A stretch of DNA of 64,000 nt from NCBI GenBank assembly GCA_018052735.1, contig JAGPMT010000007.1, forward strand, positions 1 through 64,000, in the 5' to 3' direction. The notes below the pieces were generated by a model. It saw nothing but the letters and a program-made list of their open reading frames with translations, was not told the DNA's origin and ran no database searches. The position numbers and the translations under genes were made by a program. The number at the start of each line of letters is the position of its first letter. The first letter of the stretch is position 1. Origin of the DNA: Phycisphaerae bacterium (lineage in GTDB: Bacteria; Planctomycetota; Phycisphaerae; Sedimentisphaerales; Anaerohalosphaeraceae). Of this stretch, positions 59,168-64,000 are shown piece by piece.

Positions 59168-60466
59168 TTAATCCTCCGCCGCAAAGCGTATTTCTCCGGC
59201 GACAATTGTATACAGCACCTTCGTCTTCACTGTCCAGCCCTGATAAGGACAATTACGGCCCTTGGAGTAGAATTTAGAACTGTCTACCGTCCACTGCGCA
59301 TCCGGATCAATTATGACTGCATCCGCCCGGTCGCCGACGGCCAGACTGCCCTTGGCGGCATTCAGAATCGAAGCCGGCTTGTATGTCAGCATAGACAGCA
59401 TCTGCGGCCAACCGCATACGCCTGTATCAATCAGCGCTTTGCGATACAGAGGCAGGGCGCATTCAATTCCCGCAATACCGCAGGGGGCCGTGAGAAATTC
59501 CAGTTCCTTTTCACTTTTCAGATGCGGGGCATGGTCTGTTGCCAGAGCATCGATAACGCCGTCCGCAACCGCCTGCCGGATTGCTTCAATATCCTTCTGC
59601 GTCCGCAGGGGCGGATTTACTTTGTAGTAGGTATCGTAATTGACAACGGCTTCTTCGGTCAGCAAAAGGTGATGCGGGGTAACTTCGCATGTGACCGGCA
59701 ATCCCTGTGCTTTTGCCTGCCGGATAATCTCAACCGAACCGGCTGTTGAAATATGCTGGGCATGGTAACGAACGCCGGTTTTTTTAACCAGCTGGATGTC
59801 CCGCCAGAGCATCAGTTCTTCTGCCAGCGGGTCCATTCCGGGCAGTCCCAAAACAGTGGCATTATAGCCGGCATTCATGACGCCGTTTCTGGCAAGAGAA
59901 CGATCCTCGCAGTGCTGGGCAATAAAGCAGTCAAACATGGAAGCATATTTCATTGCACGAAGCATCACCGCAGTATCCTGTACACCGCTGCCGTCGTCGG
60001 TAAAACCCACAGCCCCGGCTTGTGCCATCAGCCCCATTTCGGCAAGTTCCTTGCCGGCTCTTTCCTTGGTGATGGCGCCCATAACATAAATATAGGTTTT
60101 ACGAGCCTGCCGGCCCATCCGATGGACATATTCTACAGCCGTCGCCTCATCGATAGCAGGGGCTGTATTGGGCATACAGACAACCGATGTGAACCCGCCT
60201 GCTACGGCGGCCGCCGAGCCGGAGGCGATTGTTTCTTCTTCTTCATCGCCCGGCTCACGAAAATGCACATGGAGATCAATCAGGCCGGGGGCCACTATTT
60301 TATCTGTTGCATCTATCAGACGGTCTGCAGTCTCCGTCAGATTTTTCCCTATTTTAACAACCTGACCGTCAGCCAACAGAATATCGGCTTTGCGATCCAC
60401 CTTGTTTTTGGGGTCAATCAATCGCCCGTTTTTTATCAAAATTGTTTCTGAAATCATTTTGGCCAT
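59168..60466 (-). CDS. pyrC: Dihydroorotase
   Basis: This enzyme closes carbamoyl-aspartate to dihydroorotate, the third step of UMP synthesis. The metal-binding motif is LIDLHVHFREPGDEEEETI, and further ligands lie in YHAQHISTAGSVEIIR and ALATDHAPHLKSEKE. GITGIE-like and PASILNAAKGSLAVGDRADAVIIDPD segments complete the amidohydrolase fold. At 432 residues it is the long (class I, bacterial/PyrC-type) form. The ATG follows AAGGAAAAATA, and its first base overlaps the pyrB stop (TAATG). Confidence 0.94.
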   Translation of the reverse strand: MAKMISETILIKNGRLIDPKNKVDRKADILLADGQVVKIGKNLTETADRLIDATDKIVAPGLIDLHVHFREPGDEEEETIASGSAAAVAGGFTSVVCMPNTAPAIDEATAVEYVHRMGRQARKTYIYVMGAITKERAGKELAEMGLMAQAGAVGFTDDGSGVQDTAVMLRAMKYASMFDCFIAQHCEDRSLARNGVMNAGYNATVLGLPGMDPLAEELMLWRDIQLVKKTGVRYHAQHISTAGSVEIIRQAKAQGLPVTCEVTPHHLLLTEEAVVNYDTYYKVNPPLRTQKDIEAIRQAVADGVIDALATDHAPHLKSEKELEFLTAPCGIAGIECALPLYRKALIDTGVCGWPQMLSMLTYKPASILNAAKGSLAVGDRADAVIIDPDAQWTVDSSKFYSKGRNCPYQGWTVKTKVLYTIVAGEIRFAAED

Positions 60467-61434
60467 TATTTTTCCTTCTGCTCCTGAGCTGCTGCCTGAT
60501 TAACCAGAAACAACACCGCCATCCGCACCGCCAGCCCGTTGGCTACCTGTCTTAGAATTACGCTGTTTGGGCCGTCGGCAACTTCGGATTCGATTTCCAC
60601 ACCGCGGTTCATCGGGCCGGGATGCATCACCAGTATATCCGGCTTGGCACGCTTTAACCGCTCCACAGTCAAACCGAAAAAGTGCGAATACTCCCGCACA
60701 GACGGGAACGGATTTCCCCCCAGCCGCTCAAATTGGATCCGCAGCATATTGATAACATCAAAATCTTCAATGACAGCATCCAGATTATAAGATACCTTGA
60801 CAGGCAAATCCTGCACCCGGGCCGGCATCAGTGTGGGAGGGCCTACCAGTGTAACTTCCGCTCCCAGTTTGGTCATCGCATAAATATTGCTGCGTGCCAC
60901 ACGCGAATGGGCAATGTCACCGACGATTCCGATCTTTAAGCCGTCCAGCGAGCCGCGGACCTGCCGAATCGTATAGACATCCAGCAGGGCTTGAGTCGGA
61001 TGCTCGTGATAACCATCGCCGGCATTGACGACGCAGGCATTGATGCAGCGCGTCAACAGCTTGGGAGCTCCTCCGGCACTATGCCGAATCACCACAATAT
61101 CCACCCCCATCGCTTCCAGATTCCGCGCTGTATCAATCAGCGTTTCGCCCTTACTGACCGAACTGGATTTTTCAGTAAATTCAATGACATCAGCACTGAG
61201 GCGGCTGGCCGCCAGAGTGAAGCTGTTGCGCGTGCGGGTACTGTCTTCAAAAAACATATTGACGACAACTTTGCCCCGCAGCGGAGGAGCTTTTTTTATC
61301 GAGCGGGTGCTGAACTCTTCAAAGCTCTGGGCGGTATCAAGAATGAATTCAATCTCCCGACGGCTCAGGTCGCTTAAGCCAATCAGGTGCTTTCGAGTCC
61401 ACTGAAACTTCTCGGTTTTGGTCTGTGTATCCAT
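60466..61434 (-). CDS. pyrB: Aspartate carbamoyltransferase catalytic subunit
   Basis: This enzyme joins carbamoyl phosphate and aspartate, the committed step of pyrimidine synthesis. The carbamoyl phosphate site is FEDSTRTRNSFTLAA, and other marks are RHSAGGAPKLLTR, DGYHEHPTQALLD, KIGIVGDIAHSRVARSN and ILVMHPGPMNRGVEI. The regulatory subunit PyrI is not present, so allosteric control as in E. coli is unlikely here. I start at the ATG at 61434, which overlaps the pyrR stop (TGATG); a GTG three bases earlier is possible. The length, about 322, is normal. Confidence 0.95.
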   Translation of the reverse strand: MDTQTKTEKFQWTRKHLIGLSDLSRREIEFILDTAQSFEEFSTRSIKKAPPLRGKVVVNMFFEDSTRTRNSFTLAASRLSADVIEFTEKSSSVSKGETLIDTARNLEAMGVDIVVIRHSAGGAPKLLTRCINACVVNAGDGYHEHPTQALLDVYTIRQVRGSLDGLKIGIVGDIAHSRVARSNIYAMTKLGAEVTLVGPPTLMPARVQDLPVKVSYNLDAVIEDFDVINMLRIQFERLGGNPFPSVREYSHFFGLTVERLKRAKPDILVMHPGPMNRGVEIESEVADGPNSVILRQVANGLAVRMAVLFLVNQAAAQEQKEK

Positions 61435-61958
61435 CACTCAATTATGACCCGGTCTTCATTGTCTGTTTCCGTAAAATGCACACGAACAACCTGCGGCTCC
61501 TGCACATCCGTTTTGAGCCCTGTATAATCGGCGCAAATGGGGTACTCATGATGGCCCCGATCGACCAGTACCGCCAGACGAACCATGCGGGGTCTGCCTA
61601 AATCCGTCAGAGCATCCATAGCGGCCCGCACACTCCGACCGGTATGCAGCACATCATCGGCAAGAAGTATCAGCTTATCTGTAATATCAAAATTGATTTC
61701 GGTACTGCGAACGGTGGGCTGCACTTCTTTAGGTTCATTCAGATCGTCTCGATAAAGGGTAATATCCAATGTCCCGTTGAGGATTTGACCTGTAAAATAA
61801 CTGCTCAGCGCTTTAACCAGCCGCTTTGCCAAAATTTCCCCCCGGCTGCGTATCCCGATAACTGCTATGTCTGTATCAGCTGGAATATCCGACTTGATTT
61901 GTCTGACAATACCCTCGATTGCCTCATTAAGCTGCTTGCCATCAAGTAAAGTTTTCAT
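61434..61958 (-). CDS. pyrR: Bifunctional pyrimidine regulator PyrR / uracil phosphoribosyltransferase
   Basis: PyrR binds pyr mRNA leaders in response to UMP and also has uracil phosphoribosyltransferase activity. The PRPP-binding loop is ILLADDVLHTGRSVRAAMDAL. TAVIGIRSRGE-like and LRDLGRP-type blocks (here DIAVIGIRSRGEILAKRL and LTDLGRPRMVRLAVLVDRGHHEYPI) match the family. At 174 residues it has normal length. It leads pyrR-pyrB-pyrC. Its leader has no recognised PyrR-binding loop or terminator, but the pyrK leader at 38.96 kb has a terminator-like stem. Confidence 0.93.
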   Translation of the reverse strand: MKTLLDGKQLNEAIEGIVRQIKSDIPADTDIAVIGIRSRGEILAKRLVKALSSYFTGQILNGTLDITLYRDDLNEPKEVQPTVRSTEINFDITDKLILLADDVLHTGRSVRAAMDALTDLGRPRMVRLAVLVDRGHHEYPICADYTGLKTDVQEPQVVRVHFTETDNEDRVIIE

Positions 61959-62098
61959 GGATTTATTGTCTTTTTTTGCTTGTATGTGTTTTTTCCTTTG
62001 CTTGGTTACTAATTCAGCCGAAGTAAAGAATGAATATAGCGGCAGTTTAATAACAAAGCAAGGATTATAAATAGTTATCCCAAAAAATGCTGAATCCG

Positions 62099-62128
62099 TT
62101 GAAATTCGAGCGTATTCTATGGTATAGT
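62099..62128 (+). promoter_or_regulatory. Promoter of the S8-like protease gene
   Basis: TTGAAA (62099-62104) is followed, 18 bases on, by TATAGT (62123-62128), preceded by TGG as an extended -10. RNA would start near 62135, so the true start codon lies downstream of the first open-frame codon at 62087. Confidence 0.55.
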
Positions 62129-62158
62129 ATGAGGTGTTACCGAAAGCGGGAAATCAAA

Positions 62159-63991
62159 TTGAACAAGATATTACAGATATATCTTTACCGTTTATTAGCT
62201 TTAACGCGCTTCCTCGCAATAACTTTTTCGGTTCTTTTTTCTGGATTGGGGACAGGCAGAGCGTTGGCGTCCGGGGAATCCAATCCCTCTATGCTTCCTG
62301 TTGAACCGGCAGCCCTTGACTATGCCCGGATTTATACGGTGGTCCAGTATGACCCTTCCCTGACAGGACGGGGGATACGAATCGCCTATATATGCCCCAG
62401 TGAAACTTATATCAATAATCGCCCCCAGAATGACTACCGCATCAATGTCCATCATTCCTGTCTGTATGATGCCGATGTGGCGTTCGAAGATGGTTCCGAT
62501 GGGAAGTGGGGGCTTTCTTCCCATGAAACTGCCTGTGCCGGCATTTTGCTGGGTGCAGATGAGAAGGCCTTTATTCCGGACTTTGGAATGTTTCAATACC
62601 GCGGGGCATGCCCTGATGCCTCCGTTGATGTCTATGAATTCTGGCGGTTTGCAGCTTTATACCTGTTCGGCAAAAAACCCTTTGAGGCCGATATTGTAAC
62701 ATTAAGCTTAGGCAACATTTTTGAAGAATGGTGGACACGCGGTCTGGAACAGGCAGCAGATGAAAAAGACCTTCTGGTTATAGCCGGAATTGGAAACGGC
62801 GCCGGCGTGCACACGCCTAAGCCGCTGTATCCGGCAGCCGGAGCCAATATTCTCGGAGTCGGCGTTGTTGATGCAGCAGTTGACCAACACGGCACTATCA
62901 GTCTTTGGGATTTTTCTTCTGCCAAAGCCGTTCACTCGAGTGTTGGACCTACCGAAGACGGGCGGTGCAAACCAGATATTATCGCTCCCGGAACAGCCTT
63001 GGTGCCATCCCATACAGACAATACCGGATATGTTTTGGCTTCCAACTGGTCTTCCCTTTCGGCTCCGATTGTAAGCGGTACAGCAGCTCTGCTGTTACAG
63101 AAAGCCGCCATGTTTGAACAAAATGACATATACAACCAGCCCGGCAAGGCGTTGCTGCTCAAAGCCATTCTGATGAATTCAGCCAGAAAACTGCCCTTCT
63201 GGCATAAAGGCCGCGTTGAAGCGGAAGACGATCCTGAAACGCCGCTGGATTATATACAAGGGGCAGGGGTTATCGATGGATTGGAGGCCTATCAGCAATT
63301 AACCGCCGGGCCGGGGAGTCCGGGATCCGTCTCGCCCGTCGGCTGGGACAACCGCATGCTGGACAACACCCATACAAGCTGTGACTATATGTTCACCGCT
63401 GCTGAACCCAATCAGTTCATAACTGCAACCCTCTGCTGGAATCGGGTTTATCAGCCGCATTACCCCTTTAACCGCCTGACTGAGCAGGACACAGACCTGC
63501 GCCTCGAATTATGGGCGGTCAATCCGAATGAGCCCAATCAGCCGATTCTGCTGGATTACAGCGACAGCATCAATGACAATATAGAACACATTTATGCCGC
63601 ATGCAGCCCGAATTACACGGTTTACTTCCTTCGCGTCCGGTTTAATGAGCTGCAGACGATGCAAAACCCCGTCCGCCAGCGCTTTGCTGTGGCTTGGTCA
63701 GTCGGTCCCGACCGACAGGCAGGCAACCCATGGTGGTATGACCTCAACGGCGATGACCAGATTGATGCAACAGACCAACTGATTTATGCCATGCTCGATT
63801 CCGGTATGTTTACGGATGCCGATGCCGTATCCTTGGGGCAGGCCCTCAACTGCACTCCGGAACGGATCAATCTGTTAGTCGGCGGCTGGGATGTCTGGAA
63901 GCGCTATTTGACCAATTGGGAATTGGCATCAGATACTCCGCCCGCCGTCGACGCACAAAACCTGCCCAGTGATGTAGGAATTATCCAGTAG
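62159..63991 (+). CDS. Exported S8 (subtilisin-like) protease-like protein with dockerin-like C terminus
   Basis: I start at the TTG at 62159, downstream of the promoter, giving 610 residues. The frame itself begins at 62087. A signal peptide is likely (LLALTRFLAITFSVLFSGLG...ALA). The S8 fold shows the His motif SSHETACAGILLG (H122), the oxyanion Asn in IAGIGNGAG (N213) and the Ser motif SLSAPIVSGTAALLLQ (S299). The position of the catalytic Asp (normally VIDTG) reads YICPSET, with Cys79 in its place, so the triad may be incomplete. The C-terminal part has a jelly-roll-like stretch and then a dockerin-type loop DLNGDDQIDATD, as planctomycete exported proteins often carry. Confidence 0.78.
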   Translation: MNKILQIYLYRLLALTRFLAITFSVLFSGLGTGRALASGESNPSMLPVEPAALDYARIYTVVQYDPSLTGRGIRIAYICPSETYINNRPQNDYRINVHHSCLYDADVAFEDGSDGKWGLSSHETACAGILLGADEKAFIPDFGMFQYRGACPDASVDVYEFWRFAALYLFGKKPFEADIVTLSLGNIFEEWWTRGLEQAADEKDLLVIAGIGNGAGVHTPKPLYPAAGANILGVGVVDAAVDQHGTISLWDFSSAKAVHSSVGPTEDGRCKPDIIAPGTALVPSHTDNTGYVLASNWSSLSAPIVSGTAALLLQKAAMFEQNDIYNQPGKALLLKAILMNSARKLPFWHKGRVEAEDDPETPLDYIQGAGVIDGLEAYQQLTAGPGSPGSVSPVGWDNRMLDNTHTSCDYMFTAAEPNQFITATLCWNRVYQPHYPFNRLTEQDTDLRLELWAVNPNEPNQPILLDYSDSINDNIEHIYAACSPNYTVYFLRVRFNELQTMQNPVRQRFAVAWSVGPDRQAGNPWWYDLNGDDQIDATDQLIYAMLDSGMFTDADAVSLGQALNCTPERINLLVGGWDVWKRYLTNWELASDTPPAVDAQNLPSDVGIIQ

Positions 63992-64000
63992 AAATCCTAT

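Noticed and set aside
1-64000. tRNA or rRNA genes in the intergenic gaps
   Set aside because: Reading the larger gaps by eye I found no cloverleaf, no T-arm GGTTCGA box in the right place, and no rRNA-like sequence; a tRNAscan run was not possible.
1-64000. CRISPR arrays, insertion sequences, prophage or integrative elements
   Set aside because: No regularly spaced repeats, transposase or integrase genes, or long terminal inverted repeats were seen; composition is even apart from AT-rich gaps.

Overview
The window looks like a chromosomal segment of an anaerobic, Gram-negative-type planctomycete, most likely Phycisphaerae or a Sedimentisphaerales-like lineage. This rests on content, not on a database search. 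The clues are an anaerobic sulfatase-maturating radical SAM enzyme, lipid A and Kdo genes (lpxD, lpxI, kdsC, kdsD, a very long LptC/LptA-like protein), dockerin-like calcium loops on exported proteins, a STN-domain exported protein, an ECF sigma/anti-sigma pair, and a giant GH13-GT5 glucan enzyme. I found no rRNA, tRNA, CRISPR array, insertion sequence, phage gene or integration site. Genes are closely packed, many stop/start codons overlap, and gaps are AT-rich.

Layout. 1-6.4 kb: sulfatase maturase, a DUF3616 exported protein, rplM-rpsI with a clear terminator, argC plus a nitrilase-family hydrolase, and an exported STN-domain protein. 6.4-14 kb (minus strand): valS, rho, coaE and a GT5-like glycosyltransferase. 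14-17 kb: nnrD, tyrA and, on the plus strand, accA behind a two-hairpin leader. 17-28.8 kb (minus): rpiB with a TsaC/low-molecular-weight-phosphatase fusion, an LPS block (LptC/LptA-like, kdsC, kdsD), an RNase E/G, a DUF2344 protein, and a PTS phosphorelay with a hibernation factor (ptsI, ptsH, ptsN, hpf). 28.8-36 kb: DUF502 and UPF0104 membrane proteins, hisI, a probable small RNA or leader, a YacL-like PIN/TRAM protein, a PatB-type lyase and a corrinoid-protein reductive activator. 36-41 kb: a 26-residue basic peptide gene, an ECF sigma/anti-sigma/exported coiled-coil operon, and pyrK-pyrD behind a strong promoter and a terminator-like hairpin. 41-47 kb: a TPR/AsmA-like/GT9 operon followed by lpxD-lpxI. 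47-58.5 kb (minus): the 1835-residue GH13-GT5 fusion and a MacAB-TolC-type exporter. 58.5-62 kb (minus): pyrR-pyrB-pyrC and a YacP-like NYN nuclease. 62-64 kb: an S8-type exported protease-like protein with a dockerin-like tail.

How they fit together. De novo pyrimidine synthesis is split between two loci: pyrR-B-C and pyrK-D. PyrR is a candidate regulator, and the pyrK leader looks like an attenuator, although I see no recognised PyrR-binding loop. LPS biogenesis is spread over three places: kdsC/kdsD/LptC-like, GT9, and lpxD/lpxI. The PTS proteins have no sugar permease in the window and resemble a regulatory phosphorelay. The two glycogen-synthase-like proteins imply storage or structural alpha-glucan synthesis. 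The most unusual items are the GH13-GT5 giant, the TsaC-phosphatase fusion whose active site matches protein-arginine phosphatases, the EF-hand-tailed MacA-like adaptor, three terminator-like hairpin leaders, and very small genes at 36.1 kb and 44.2 kb.
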